NCBI GenBank assembly: GCA_024684955.1
Contig: JAIKWH010000062.1
Location: forward strand, 25,239 to 89,238
Source: Pseudobutyrivibrio sp.
GTDB lineage: Bacteria > Bacillota > Clostridia > Lachnospirales > Lachnospiraceae
Reading direction: 5' to 3'
Length of the DNA: 64,000 nucleotides
The translations under genes were made by a program, and so were the position numbers. The notes under the pieces were generated by a model. The model did not search any database. It had not been told where the DNA came from and saw only the letters and a list, made by a program, of their open reading frames with translations. Shown here in pieces: positions 8,775-18,965 of this stretch; position 1 is the stretch's first letter; every line of letters starts with the position of its first letter.

Positions 8775-11222
8775 ATGAAACTCAAGGGGATTTATAAAAA
8801 ATTTTTCGGCGCTGATCTTCCAATCGATCTTGTGATGTTCAACATTGTTACATTTATGGGATTGACTGGAGGTTTACTTGCGCTGATTTTTAATTTGCTA
8901 AATCATGTCACTACTGCCCTGACAGCAACAGTAATAGCTGCCATAGCAGTGGATTGTGTTTGCATATATATGGCAAATTACAAGAACCATGTTAGAAACA
9001 GTGCTATTGCAGTGGTATTCATGGTGGCAGTGGTGCTGCTGCCTGTAATGTTTTTTAACACCGGTGGAGTCAACTCTGGTATAGTCTGCTGGTTTTCTAT
9101 GGGATTGGTATTCATATTCCTCCTTTTGGATGGAATGGATTTTTTGTTTATGCTTTTGACGGACATAGCCGTAATAGTGGGTTGTTATGTGATTGGTTAT
9201 GTGCATCCAGAGTATATAATTCCGCTAGAGTCAGACAAGGCTGTTTTTATAGATGTGTTGGAATCTATGTTTATTACAGTAGGTGCCATTGGAATAATTA
9301 TTAAATTTCAGGCAAGTATTTATAACAAACTATATTCTGACGTGGCCGTTAATAATGACGATCTGTTAGAGAAGACTCTTGCTGCAAAACGAGCAGAAAG
9401 ATTAGCCCAGACAGCTACAAAGGCTAAAACAAATTTCCTGGCAAACATGTCTCACGAAATTAGGACGCCTATTAACTCAATCATGGGTATGGATGAGATG
9501 ATTCTCCGGGAAACCACGGAAAAGAAGGTTGAGGAATATGCCTTAGATATAAAAACAGCATCACAGAGTCTTCTTTCTCTTATAAACGATATTCTTGACA
9601 TTTCAAAAATTGAATCAGGTAAGTTGGGAATCATCGAGGGCGAATATGAATTTATGAGCCTTATGCATGACATACTGACAAATATAGGATTGAGGGCCAA
9701 GGACAAGGGCCTAAAATTGGTCTGCAGCATAGATAAAAATATTCCATCAGTTTTGGTGGGAGATGACATTCGTATCAAGCAGATACTTATAAATATACTT
9801 ACAAATGCAATTAAATATACTCCAGAGGGGTCAATCACCCTGACTGTAGATGTTAAAAGCACAAGTGGCAATAGCGTAGAACTGGGCTTTAGCGTAAAAG
9901 ATACAGGAATTGGCATCAAGGAAGAGGATAAGAAGAAACTCTTTGAATCCTTTGAGAGGCTGGAGATGGACCGGAATAGAAATATTGAGGGGGCCGGCCT
10001 GGGAATGGCTATCACCCAAAGCCTTCTTAATATGATGGGGACTTCTCTCAAGGTGGACAGCGAATACGGCAAGGGTTCAGATTTTCATTTTACCTTATCC
10101 CAGCAGGTGGCAGAGGCAGAGCCAATTGGCGACTTTGAAACAAGGCTTAATAACATGACTGCCAACTACGAATATTCTGCCAGTTTTGAGGCCCCAAAGG
10201 CAAAGTTCCTTGTTGTAGACGACAATGCCATGAATCGCAAGGTTTTTATAGCCTTGCTTAAAGAGTCAAAGGTCCAGGTAGAAGAGGCTGAAAGCGGAAA
10301 AGAATGTCTCATGATGATTTGCAAAAAGCATTATGACATGATTTTCCTTGACCATATGATGCCGGAGTTGGACGGTGTGGAAACATTAAAGGCAATGTCT
10401 ACCCTGGAGGGAAACAAGTGCCTTGGCACACCAGTAATTGCACTGACCGCCAATGCCATAGCAGGAGCCAAGGAAAAATACTTGTCTTGGGGTTTCCACG
10501 GATTTTTGCCGAAGCCTATTATTCCAGCCCAGTTGGAAAAAACTATCAGGGACTTTTTGCCAGAGGATCTCATGAAATACTATGCAAAGGATGAGACAGA
10601 GCAAGAAAAGAAAGATAGGGTATACAAGGTAGAACTGCCAGACATAGAAGGAGTTGATTGGGATTATGCCCTTTTGCATTTCCCAGATACCGGCATGGTA
10701 TATCAGACGGCAGTGGATTTTTCCAAGTCAATTGATTATGAGAAAAATGCCATTAGTAATCTCTATGATTCTTTAGATGGGGATTTTCCGTTGGAAGATT
10801 ATAGGATTAAGGTCCACGGGGTAAAATCTATGGCAAATACCATAGGTGCTACAGCCTTAGGAGGCCTGGCCAAGACCTGTGAATACGCAGCAAAGGAAAA
10901 TAAAATAGAAAAAATAAGAGTTCTAACACCAATTTTGCTTGAGGAAATGGATAGCATGCGTGAGAAATTATCAGGCCTACATGATGACGCAGACAAGCCT
11001 ACCATGGAAGATGTTGATGGACTGCAGGCGCTGCTGGAAATGCTTAAGATGTCTCTTATAACTCATGATTCTGAACAGAGCGACAACATCGCAGGGCAGA
11101 TTGATTCTTATTCTTATGAGCCAGAGGTGCAAAAAGAGGTCGACAGACTGCTCCTTTGTGTTATCAATTTTAAGGAAGAAGAAGCAATCGACATTATTAA
11201 TAGCCTACAGGCAAAAGGCTAA
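8775..11222 (+). CDS. Hybrid sensor histidine kinase: 6-TM sensor, HisKA/HATPase, REC, HPt
   Basis: FLANMSHEIRTPINSIMGM H-box, HATPase N/G boxes, REC (LVVDDNAMNRK...IFLDHMMPELDG), HPt-like KVHGVKSMANTIGA. Confidence 0.9.
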   Translation: MKLKGIYKKFFGADLPIDLVMFNIVTFMGLTGGLLALIFNLLNHVTTALTATVIAAIAVDCVCIYMANYKNHVRNSAIAVVFMVAVVLLPVMFFNTGGVNSGIVCWFSMGLVFIFLLLDGMDFLFMLLTDIAVIVGCYVIGYVHPEYIIPLESDKAVFIDVLESMFITVGAIGIIIKFQASIYNKLYSDVAVNNDDLLEKTLAAKRAERLAQTATKAKTNFLANMSHEIRTPINSIMGMDEMILRETTEKKVEEYALDIKTASQSLLSLINDILDISKIESGKLGIIEGEYEFMSLMHDILTNIGLRAKDKGLKLVCSIDKNIPSVLVGDDIRIKQILINILTNAIKYTPEGSITLTVDVKSTSGNSVELGFSVKDTGIGIKEEDKKKLFESFERLEMDRNRNIEGAGLGMAITQSLLNMMGTSLKVDSEYGKGSDFHFTLSQQVAEAEPIGDFETRLNNMTANYEYSASFEAPKAKFLVVDDNAMNRKVFIALLKESKVQVEEAESGKECLMMICKKHYDMIFLDHMMPELDGVETLKAMSTLEGNKCLGTPVIALTANAIAGAKEKYLSWGFHGFLPKPIIPAQLEKTIRDFLPEDLMKYYAKDETEQEKKDRVYKVELPDIEGVDWDYALLHFPDTGMVYQTAVDFSKSIDYEKNAISNLYDSLDGDFPLEDYRIKVHGVKSMANTIGATALGGLAKTCEYAAKENKIEKIRVLTPILLEEMDSMREKLSGLHDDADKPTMEDVDGLQALLEMLKMSLITHDSEQSDNIAGQIDSYSYEPEVQKEVDRLLLCVINFKEEEAIDIINSLQAKG

Positions 11223-11231
11223 GGAGGAGCA

Positions 11232-11990
11232 ATGCATAAGGTACTTATAATAGGCGATTTTGTAAACGATACATCGGACATTAATACAATCCTGAACAAT
11301 CACTTTGACACTCAGCTTTGTACTAATAGCGGGAAAATTGTGAAGCCCATACTTAAAATGTACGCTCCTGATTTAGTGCTCATGGACATAGACAAATTTG
11401 ATAAACTTTCTGCAGATGTTTATCAGGCCATTGAGGAATATAACCCTCGATTACCAGTGATAACCTATGGCAGTGAGTCAAAGAAACAATTGTTTATTCC
11501 TTATTACTATTCAGGTCAGTGCAAGCATCTAAACCAGCCTGATGAGGAGGCTATTATCAAGGCGATCTGCAAGGAATTTGGTATGAATGCAGATGCTATA
11601 ATAAGTGGCAGCAGGGAACAGGGTAAGAAGCACATTATTGTTGTTGACGACAATCCGGTTTTGCTGAGAAATATGAGAAACATGCTGCAGGAAAGATATA
11701 GGATTAGTCTGACAACCTCTGCAGCCCAATGTATGAAGGTAATGGGTCAGGACAAGCCTGATCTTATAATACTAGACTATGAGATGCCTGTAGTGGATGG
11801 AAGACAGACCTTGGAAATGATTAGATCTGACCCGGATTTTGAGAAGGTGCCGGTAATATTCTTGACAGGTATTGCAGACAAGGAGCATGTTGATGCAGTC
11901 CTTGATTTAAAACCTGCTGGATACTTTGTAAAGCCACCTATGCAGACCAAAATAATAGGGGCAATAGAAAGCATATTCAATAAAGAGTAG
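11232..11990 (+). CDS. Dual-receiver response regulator without output domain
   Basis: Degenerate N-terminal receiver-like half (LVLMDIDKFD) and canonical second REC (IIVVDDNPVLLRN...LIILDYEMPVVDG...VIFLTG). Confidence 0.85.
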   Translation: MHKVLIIGDFVNDTSDINTILNNHFDTQLCTNSGKIVKPILKMYAPDLVLMDIDKFDKLSADVYQAIEEYNPRLPVITYGSESKKQLFIPYYYSGQCKHLNQPDEEAIIKAICKEFGMNADAIISGSREQGKKHIIVVDDNPVLLRNMRNMLQERYRISLTTSAAQCMKVMGQDKPDLIILDYEMPVVDGRQTLEMIRSDPDFEKVPVIFLTGIADKEHVDAVLDLKPAGYFVKPPMQTKIIGAIESIFNKE

Positions 11991-12005
11991 GCTATAATAA
12001 TAAAT

Positions 12006-12037
12006 AAAAAGGTGGCGGTTATTGTCACCTTTTTTTA
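12006..12037 (+). terminator. Rho-independent terminator
   Basis: AAAAAGGTG gcggttattgt CACCTTTTTTT. Confidence 0.8.
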
Positions 12038-12082
12038 ATCTGTGGTATAGTAAAATCCAGGGGAAAATGTTAGGGAGAAACT

Positions 12083-13168
12083 ATGAGACTTATTCATTGC
12101 GCAGATCTGCATTTAGATTCTAAAATGGAGAGCAACCTGGACAAAGACCAGGCAATGCTTCGCAGAAGCGAACTGACAGAGACTTTTGAGGGCATGGTGG
12201 AGTATGCAGCAAAGGAAGATGTCGGTGCCATTCTTATTTCTGGCGATTTATTTGACAAAACCCATATTAGAAAAGAAGTAAAAAAGAGAGTTGTAGCTCA
12301 GATTAATCTCCACCCAGAGATTGAGTTTTATTACCTCAAGGGCAATCACGACAAGTGCGACTTTATGGAGGAGGGGATTGATGAGATTCCTGACAATTTC
12401 CATATGTTCTCTGACCAGGCCTGGACTAGCTATGACTACAAGGGCATAGTGATAAGCGGCATGGAAATCAATGCAGATAATGTTAAGTCTATGCCTGATA
12501 GGTTGGTTTTGGATTCTAATAAATTAAACATAGTTATGCTCCACGGCCAGCAGTCTGACTACGATGGTAAGGACGGGGCTGAGATTGTAAACACCAGGGC
12601 CCTGGCAGGGAAGTTTATAGATTATCTTGCTCTGGGCCATGTTCATAAATACATATATGAAAAATTGGACGACAGGGGAGTATATTGCTACCCAGGCTGC
12701 CTGGAGGGTAGGGGTTTTGACGAGACTGGGGACAAGGGATTTGTCCTTTTAGAGATAAATGATGGAAAGATATCATCAGAGTTTATTCCTTTTGCAAAAA
12801 GAAGATTGCACGAGATTAGTGTGGATGTAAAGGCCAGCATGGACATTAATGCTGTTATAGCAAAGGCAAGGGAATTGGCCAGCGATGTGGATCCACAGGA
12901 CTTGGTAAAATTTGTTCTCCTTGGTGAGAGAGAATTAGATGATGAATTAGATATTATAAAACTTGTTCACTACTTCGAGAATAAGTTTTTCTTTGTAAAA
13001 TGTTATGACAGGACCAAGACTATTATTGACTATGATAGTTTTCTTTATGACAAGAGTCTCAAGGGAGAATTTGTCAGAATGGTCCAGGGAGAAAATCTTG
13101 ATGAGGACACTAAATCAAAGATTATCGAACTGGGAATCAAAGCCATAATGGGGGAGGATATACTATGA
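12083..13168 (+). CDS. Metallophosphoesterase, YhaO/SbcD-like nuclease subunit
   Basis: IHCADLHLDS, ISGDLFDKTH, LKGNHDKCD, ALGHVHK motifs; 4-nt overlap with SbcC/YhaN-like gene. Confidence 0.85.
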   Translation: MRLIHCADLHLDSKMESNLDKDQAMLRRSELTETFEGMVEYAAKEDVGAILISGDLFDKTHIRKEVKKRVVAQINLHPEIEFYYLKGNHDKCDFMEEGIDEIPDNFHMFSDQAWTSYDYKGIVISGMEINADNVKSMPDRLVLDSNKLNIVMLHGQQSDYDGKDGAEIVNTRALAGKFIDYLALGHVHKYIYEKLDDRGVYCYPGCLEGRGFDETGDKGFVLLEINDGKISSEFIPFAKRRLHEISVDVKASMDINAVIAKARELASDVDPQDLVKFVLLGERELDDELDIIKLVHYFENKFFFVKCYDRTKTIIDYDSFLYDKSLKGEFVRMVQGENLDEDTKSKIIELGIKAIMGEDIL

Positions 13169-15843
13169 GACTGGTTTCGTGCTACATAGCCCATTTTGGA
13201 AAAATTGAAAACTTTTCTTATGATTTTAGTGAGGGATTTAATGCCATTTTGCAGGAGAATGGTTGGGGTAAAACTACCTTTTCTGTATTTATAAAGTCCA
13301 TGTTTTATGGCATGGAATATTCTCCAAACACCAAGAAAAAACTGTTGGATAGAAACCACTACATGCCATGGAATGGTTCTGTGTGTGGGGGCAATATTAT
13401 CTTTGCCACAAAGGACAAGGTATATAGACTAGAGAGGACCTTTGGAAAGACAGACAAGGATGATACCTTTGCCCTATATGACAATATCACTGGATTAAAT
13501 TCAGATGATTACACAGATAATATTGGGGAGGAACTCTTTAAGGTAGACAGGGATTCCTTTGAAAAATCTGTCTACATTCCTCAACTTTCACTGGATACAG
13601 GAATGACAGATTCTCTTAATGCCAAGATGGGTAATCTGGTTTCTGCCAAGGACGACATTAGCAATTTTGATATAGCCCTTAAGTCTATAAAGGATGCAAA
13701 GGGAGATTACACCAGGTCCAGCAAGATTAATCCGGGCAAACTCCAGGCGATTAAAAAAGAAATTGGCAAGTGCAAGGATGAATACAGCAGACTGCCTAGT
13801 ATAGTAGAAAGTTTTGAGGCCATGTCTTGTTTGGTAGAAGAAAAGCAGGAGCAGCTGGAAAAACTTACAGAAAAAAAGAACCAACTGATGGAGCAAATTC
13901 AAATCCAGAGCAAGAAGGAGCAGGAACTTGGAGCCTACAGGGCCCACAAGGATACTCTTTTAAAGGAGCAGGAAACTCTGTCAGCCCTTGACGATTTCTT
14001 TGCAGCAGGTGTACCTGATGATGAAGAAATGGCAATGCTTGAAAACACGGACAGGGACCTAGAGGTTAGTGAAAGGACCTTAAAGGCCCTGGAGGAGGAG
14101 ATAAAAAGGGTCGGTGCCGTTGTTACTGAGCCATTTCAGATGGGAGTGCCTGAGGACAGTGATTTTGCCAACTGGAATAGGATGGCATCAAGCCTGGCAG
14201 AACTAAGGGCCAAGGCTGAGCATTCCAAACTTTCTGAGGATGCCCAAAAGCAGATGGCAGAATTAAAATTCTTCTTTAAAAAGAAGATGCCAATGGAGGA
14301 TGAATTATCTGATATTGAGCAAAAGACCAGGGAGATAACAGGCTTGGAGGCCAGGGTGTCTCAAAGCAACGACAGGCTAATTTCTCTAAATGCTGAAAAG
14401 GCAGCTAATGAAAAAATCAAAAAGGGAGCGGGCATCAGCGTTTGGCACGTATTTGGTGGGGCTTTACTTATAATCTTTATTTTGGCAGGTGCCATATTTA
14501 GCAAGTATATAAGGCAGGAGATTGGCCAGATAGTTGAGGTGGTATGCCTCTTTGGTGGCCTGGCTGACATGATACTTTTGATTGTATTGTCCAGAAGGTC
14601 TTATATAACAAACATTAATGCTGCCATGGAATATGAGGACAGGATTGAGGAGGCTGAGGATGAGTTAAACATCCTAAAGGAACAACTGGCTACAATAAAG
14701 GCTCAGTGTGATGAATTCTTGGCAAACTTCCTATTGACCAGGGCAGATAGTATGCAGGAGAATGTGTACGAAATCCGTAGAAAACTGGATAGGTACAACC
14801 ACCTATTGGAGGAGGACAACAAACGCCACGAGGAGGCCGCAGATACCTTTGATGAGTTGGCAGATATGCAGTTGGAACTTTACACAAAGATTCAGCCATA
14901 TGCCACGGCCTACGGGGTCAACCTCTATGAGGATGGGGATGAATACAATTTCCTCAACAGGTTGAAAAAGGATGCCGACCTCTATGCTAAATATTTAGAG
15001 AGCACAGAGGAAATAGGAATCCAAAAGAAAAAAATTAGTGAAATGACCAAGGCCTTGGACGATGTTTTGGTTAGATATCCTATAAACCCAGTTTTGGACA
15101 GGTCTGATAAAATCGGTGAGATAAGCCAAAACAGAGGCAAATATAATGCCATTACTGAGAGAATCAAAGAAATTGAAGCAGGCATAAAAGACTTTGAGAA
15201 AAACTACAATGTAGGGGACGAAATAGAATCTGTAGATGATTTGCAAAAGAGACAGAATGAATTAGATGAGCAAATCATGGAATTAAATGAGCAGATTCTC
15301 AAGGAAAAGGAAAATCTCAGTGCAGCAGGTTCAACCATTGAAGGCCTAAGTGATATTGCCGAACAACTGGATAGGCTCACTGAGCAGGAAAGGGAATACA
15401 AGAAAAAGGCTGAGTTGCTAAATATGACTGAGGATTACTTGCAAAAGGCAAGGGAGAGTTTCTTGTCAAAGTATATGAAGCCTTTGCAGACAGGTCTCCA
15501 CAAATATTTAGGACTTATTGATAGTCCTAATGGCACCAGTTCTGGATACGCCATAGAAGACTTTGAGTTGGATATGGATTTGAATATAAAACTGTCCTAT
15601 GCAGGCTCTTCAAAGACTTCTGATTATCTGTCACAAGGATATCAGGATTTGGTGGCTCTTTGCTCTAGACTTGCACTGGTAGACGTGCTCTACTCAGATG
15701 AAAAGCCTATTTTGATTTTAGATGACCCATTTACCAATCTGGACCATAAAAAAATCGAGGAAGCCCTCAAACTTTTGAATAAGATTTCAAAAGATAGGCA
15801 GATTATATATTTCACCTGCCACGATAGTAGACTTGTAAATTAG
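13165..15843 (+). CDS. AAA ATPase with coiled coil, YhaN/SbcE-like, internal TM pair
   Basis: NGWGKTTFSVFIKSMFYG (Walker A), LSQGYQDLVALCSRLALVD, ILILDDPFTNLD (Walker B), long coiled coil with mid-protein hydrophobic segments. Confidence 0.85.
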   Translation: MRLVSCYIAHFGKIENFSYDFSEGFNAILQENGWGKTTFSVFIKSMFYGMEYSPNTKKKLLDRNHYMPWNGSVCGGNIIFATKDKVYRLERTFGKTDKDDTFALYDNITGLNSDDYTDNIGEELFKVDRDSFEKSVYIPQLSLDTGMTDSLNAKMGNLVSAKDDISNFDIALKSIKDAKGDYTRSSKINPGKLQAIKKEIGKCKDEYSRLPSIVESFEAMSCLVEEKQEQLEKLTEKKNQLMEQIQIQSKKEQELGAYRAHKDTLLKEQETLSALDDFFAAGVPDDEEMAMLENTDRDLEVSERTLKALEEEIKRVGAVVTEPFQMGVPEDSDFANWNRMASSLAELRAKAEHSKLSEDAQKQMAELKFFFKKKMPMEDELSDIEQKTREITGLEARVSQSNDRLISLNAEKAANEKIKKGAGISVWHVFGGALLIIFILAGAIFSKYIRQEIGQIVEVVCLFGGLADMILLIVLSRRSYITNINAAMEYEDRIEEAEDELNILKEQLATIKAQCDEFLANFLLTRADSMQENVYEIRRKLDRYNHLLEEDNKRHEEAADTFDELADMQLELYTKIQPYATAYGVNLYEDGDEYNFLNRLKKDADLYAKYLESTEEIGIQKKKISEMTKALDDVLVRYPINPVLDRSDKIGEISQNRGKYNAITERIKEIEAGIKDFEKNYNVGDEIESVDDLQKRQNELDEQIMELNEQILKEKENLSAAGSTIEGLSDIAEQLDRLTEQEREYKKKAELLNMTEDYLQKARESFLSKYMKPLQTGLHKYLGLIDSPNGTSSGYAIEDFELDMDLNIKLSYAGSSKTSDYLSQGYQDLVALCSRLALVDVLYSDEKPILILDDPFTNLDHKKIEEALKLLNKISKDRQIIYFTCHDSRLVN

Positions 15844-15875
15844 AAAACTTGTCGCAATTTGCGACAAGTTTTTTT
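15844..15875. terminator. Bidirectional terminator
   Basis: AAAACTTGTCGC aattt GCGACAAGTTTTTTT between convergent genes. Confidence 0.9.
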
Positions 15876-16161
15876 ACTTGCGATATTCAAGTCGACCCTC
15901 ACGAATCCATTCGTGAACAATGGACCTGTCTAGGCCAAACTGGGCAGATACAACCATTTCGTTGACGTCGGGATTTTCGTTTATAAAGTCTTTTACCTTT
16001 GGAAAAAGTTCTCTCTTGAGGCAATCCCTGCAGAGGTCTCCACTCATGGAAAGAGGAATCCTGCGCCCACAGGTCTTGCATGTTTTAACAGCAGGCCCCT
16101 GGTCGTCAAACATATTTACACTATTAAGCCCTGGAATATTTTTCTTTTTACCAGATGTCAT
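15874..16161 (-). CDS. Small zinc-ribbon protein resembling YvyF-type flagellar-operon protein
   Basis: CKTCGRRIPLSMSGDLCRDC plus C-terminal helix region; family assignment from recall. Confidence 0.55.
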   Translation of the reverse strand: MTSGKKKNIPGLNSVNMFDDQGPAVKTCKTCGRRIPLSMSGDLCRDCLKRELFPKVKDFINENPDVNEMVVSAQFGLDRSIVHEWIREGRLEYRK

Positions 16162-16176
16162 TCTTAGTACCTCACT

Positions 16177-17472
16177 CTAATTGTTGGCAAAGATTTGTTC
16201 CTTGAAAAAATCTCCCCTTTGCTCAAAGTTTTTGAAAGGTCCGTAAGAGGCTGCAGCAGGGGATAGTAAAACGGCACTGCCCTCTTTTGCATTTGCAAGA
16301 ACAAAGGAACAAACTCCTGCCAAGTCCGGAATGTAAGTGACCCTTGCCATAAATGCCTTGTCAGCCTTTTTTTGTAGTTTGTCATATAATAATTTGCCAC
16401 TGTCATACATGAGGCAAATATTGTCAAGATTGGTAGTTAGTAGGTAGTCTATAAGGGGATTGTAATCGATTCCTCTATCCATTCCACCTAAAATAATAGT
16501 GCCAGTGTTGGAAATAGCCTTTATAGCAGAGATGGCTGATTCAACAGTGGTGGAAATGGAGTCGTCATAGTAGTCTACTCCATTTTTATTTCCTATAAAT
16601 TCAAGCCTGTGAGCAAGGGTTTTGAAAGTGCAGATACCCTTGATAAAGTCCTGGTCTGATATCCCAAAATTTTGGCACACATCATAGACGAAGGCCGCAT
16701 TGAGAAGGTTGTGGCTGCCACGAAGTTTTGCTCCATCCAGTTCATCAAAAGAAGTAAATGGCAGGTCGGTGATAGAAACCTCTGTAATGTCTGCCTGGCA
16801 ATCTCCCTCCCTTGGTAAAAAGTCAGGATTGCAATATAACTTATCTTGCTTTTTTTGGTTTCTATAAAGGTTTTGCTTTGCCCACCAATATTTCTCCACA
16901 CTGCCATAGTGGTCTAAGTGGTCCTCGTAGAGATTTAGGAAGATGGCATATTTTGGAGAATAATGGGCATATTCTAACTGGTGGCATGACAATTCAAATA
17001 CCACCAGGGTATCCTCTTTAATCTGATCACATAGGTCCAGGATAGGGATTCCTATGTTACCTCCGAAAATGGCAGGCTTTCCACTAGTTTGAAGTATATG
17101 ATATAAAAGTGAAGAAGTTGTGGATTTGCCCTTGGTGCCGGTAATTCCTATAGTCTGCTTGCCATACACTTGCAAGAACAAGTCGGCCTGGCAGGTGATA
17201 AGACAAGAGTATTCATTAATTGGGCAAGGCAAAACAATGCCTGGACTTTTAAACACCACATCATATTCATTTAAAACATCTAGATAATTAGGGCCACAAA
17301 TCAAGTGGTGGCCCATAGCCAGATCGCCTGTAATTTCCTTGGCATCTGCAATATCAAGGCAGGCATATCCGCCCACTTCATCCACAAGCCTAAAAGAAGA
17401 CTGGCCTTCCCGTCCAAATCCGAGGATAAGGACTTTTTTATTAATAACAAGATTTTTAATAGTTGCTTTCAT
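16177..17472 (-). CDS. murD: UDP-N-acetylmuramoyl-L-alanine:glutamate ligase, MurD family (candidate MurD2)
   Basis: GITGTKGKSTTSSLLYHIL, NLYEDHLDHYGS, DDSISTTVESAISAI; 1-nt overlap (TAATG) with upstream MurL-like gene. Confidence 0.9.
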   Translation of the reverse strand: MKATIKNLVINKKVLILGFGREGQSSFRLVDEVGGYACLDIADAKEITGDLAMGHHLICGPNYLDVLNEYDVVFKSPGIVLPCPINEYSCLITCQADLFLQVYGKQTIGITGTKGKSTTSSLLYHILQTSGKPAIFGGNIGIPILDLCDQIKEDTLVVFELSCHQLEYAHYSPKYAIFLNLYEDHLDHYGSVEKYWWAKQNLYRNQKKQDKLYCNPDFLPREGDCQADITEVSITDLPFTSFDELDGAKLRGSHNLLNAAFVYDVCQNFGISDQDFIKGICTFKTLAHRLEFIGNKNGVDYYDDSISTTVESAISAIKAISNTGTIILGGMDRGIDYNPLIDYLLTTNLDNICLMYDSGKLLYDKLQKKADKAFMARVTYIPDLAGVCSFVLANAKEGSAVLLSPAAASYGPFKNFEQRGDFFKEQIFANN

Positions 17473-18878
17473 TATTTTGTAATAGCCTCGTATAAAATAT
17501 CTTTAAAGAAGTCAAAGAGGGCATGCTCATCCAAGAATAAGGTTTTGTAAGAACTAAAGGATGGGGCCTCCACATTGGCCTTTTTATAGTGGTCTAAAAG
17601 AAGGGGCAATCCTATGCCATTTTTTTCATAAAGACCGATAGTGTATGTCAGGGCGGCATTTACCTCAAAACGGCTGCCTACACACTCAAATGGCTTTTCT
17701 GGCAAGATGCCGCAGAGCTTATCAAAGTCCTCCATCAGGGTCTCATCCTCAAACAGCCTCTTGTTAAAGATGGCGTCCAATTCATTAAGAGAAAGGTAAG
17801 GAGACAGGATAATATAAACAAAGAGGCACTTTGGACAGTGACCACACCAGATGTCCTGCTTGCTGCCTACGTTGCAACTTTTAAATACTCTGTGGTAGGC
17901 CTTAAACCTGGAGAATAGCATTGCAATCTGCAACTCCGAAATAGGACGGAGGAATGAGAAGTAATAAACACCAGAGTGAAGGTATTTCTCCTCGTATTCT
18001 CTAAAATCAGACTCAAACTCAAAGGACTTTGAGTACTGGTGGTTTACATAGGAATCTAAAACGGTAGATTCATTGGCAGAATTTTCATTTGAAAGGGCAA
18101 CGAAACTAATGCCATTTATGTATCCTGTAATAACAGTAGAAAATGCCACCAGGGCGGAGAATGGTGTGTGACCATTTAAATAGCCCTTGGAATTAAGCTC
18201 TAACATGTTTTTATCAAGGCTGCGGCTGGCGTAAATTGTCTTATCTTTGAGGCCTGCTGTAATAACAGTCTCTTCAGTGGCGCCCCTTGAATTGATAATG
18301 TAGCAGTATCTGTCAGTCTTTTCCTCCAAAAGAGAGATGGTGACAACAGAATCTTTGCCCCCGCCAACAGGAATGAGGACCTCTGGTCTTTGTCCTATGG
18401 TGGGCTCCTTGTATGGCAGAACTGGACTATCCGCTGTAGGGATGGCAGTTTCTGGAGAAGTTATGGTCATAAAGTCATCGATATTTTCATTGATGCCATT
18501 GGTGTAATAGAATTCTCCAAGGCCCTTGAAATAAAGTTTTTTCCACCAGGCAATCTGATGATCATTTAACTTCCTTTTTAGAATGTGGACATTGGGAGGG
18601 CAGGCAATTTTCCAATAACTGACAAGCTCTACCATGCCCAGAGAAAATACCATCTCATCGATTATCTCAGGGGAGAGGTCATAGCCACTTTCCTTGATTT
18701 TGCTGATGTGCCACTTTGGATTAAATGAGGCCAGGCCATTGATTTCAAAATCGTAACTAATATCAATGCCATCAGGGCCTAATTGATAGGAGTAGCCATT
18801 GTATGTAAAATCAGGGAAATCCCTGCGACAGTTTTCATAAAAACTTTGTCTATCCATAAAAATATCCTTTATAATCAA
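17472..18878 (-). CDS. murL: MurL-like UDP-MurNAc-L-Ala-L-Glu epimerase
   Basis: VPVGGGKDSVVTISLLEE nucleotide-binding loop, NVGSKQDIWCGHCPKCLFVYIILSP Cys motif, size about 468 aa, coupled to murD. Family assigned by recall. Confidence 0.75.
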   Translation of the reverse strand: MIIKDIFMDRQSFYENCRRDFPDFTYNGYSYQLGPDGIDISYDFEINGLASFNPKWHISKIKESGYDLSPEIIDEMVFSLGMVELVSYWKIACPPNVHILKRKLNDHQIAWWKKLYFKGLGEFYYTNGINENIDDFMTITSPETAIPTADSPVLPYKEPTIGQRPEVLIPVGGGKDSVVTISLLEEKTDRYCYIINSRGATEETVITAGLKDKTIYASRSLDKNMLELNSKGYLNGHTPFSALVAFSTVITGYINGISFVALSNENSANESTVLDSYVNHQYSKSFEFESDFREYEEKYLHSGVYYFSFLRPISELQIAMLFSRFKAYHRVFKSCNVGSKQDIWCGHCPKCLFVYIILSPYLSLNELDAIFNKRLFEDETLMEDFDKLCGILPEKPFECVGSRFEVNAALTYTIGLYEKNGIGLPLLLDHYKKANVEAPSFSSYKTLFLDEHALFDFFKDILYEAITK

Positions 18879-18965
18879 ATCATAAACTCTAGTAAAAATA
18901 ACATAGAAAGTATATCACAAAAAGCAAGAGGAAACATTGCTTAAAATGTGGAAAAGGGAGAGCCT

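Noticed and set aside
12083-15843. YhaO/YhaN-like pair as a Gabija/Wadjet-type or other defence system
   Set aside because: Motifs fit housekeeping SbcD/SbcC-like (SbcF/SbcE) nuclease and ATPase; no extra defence components next to them.
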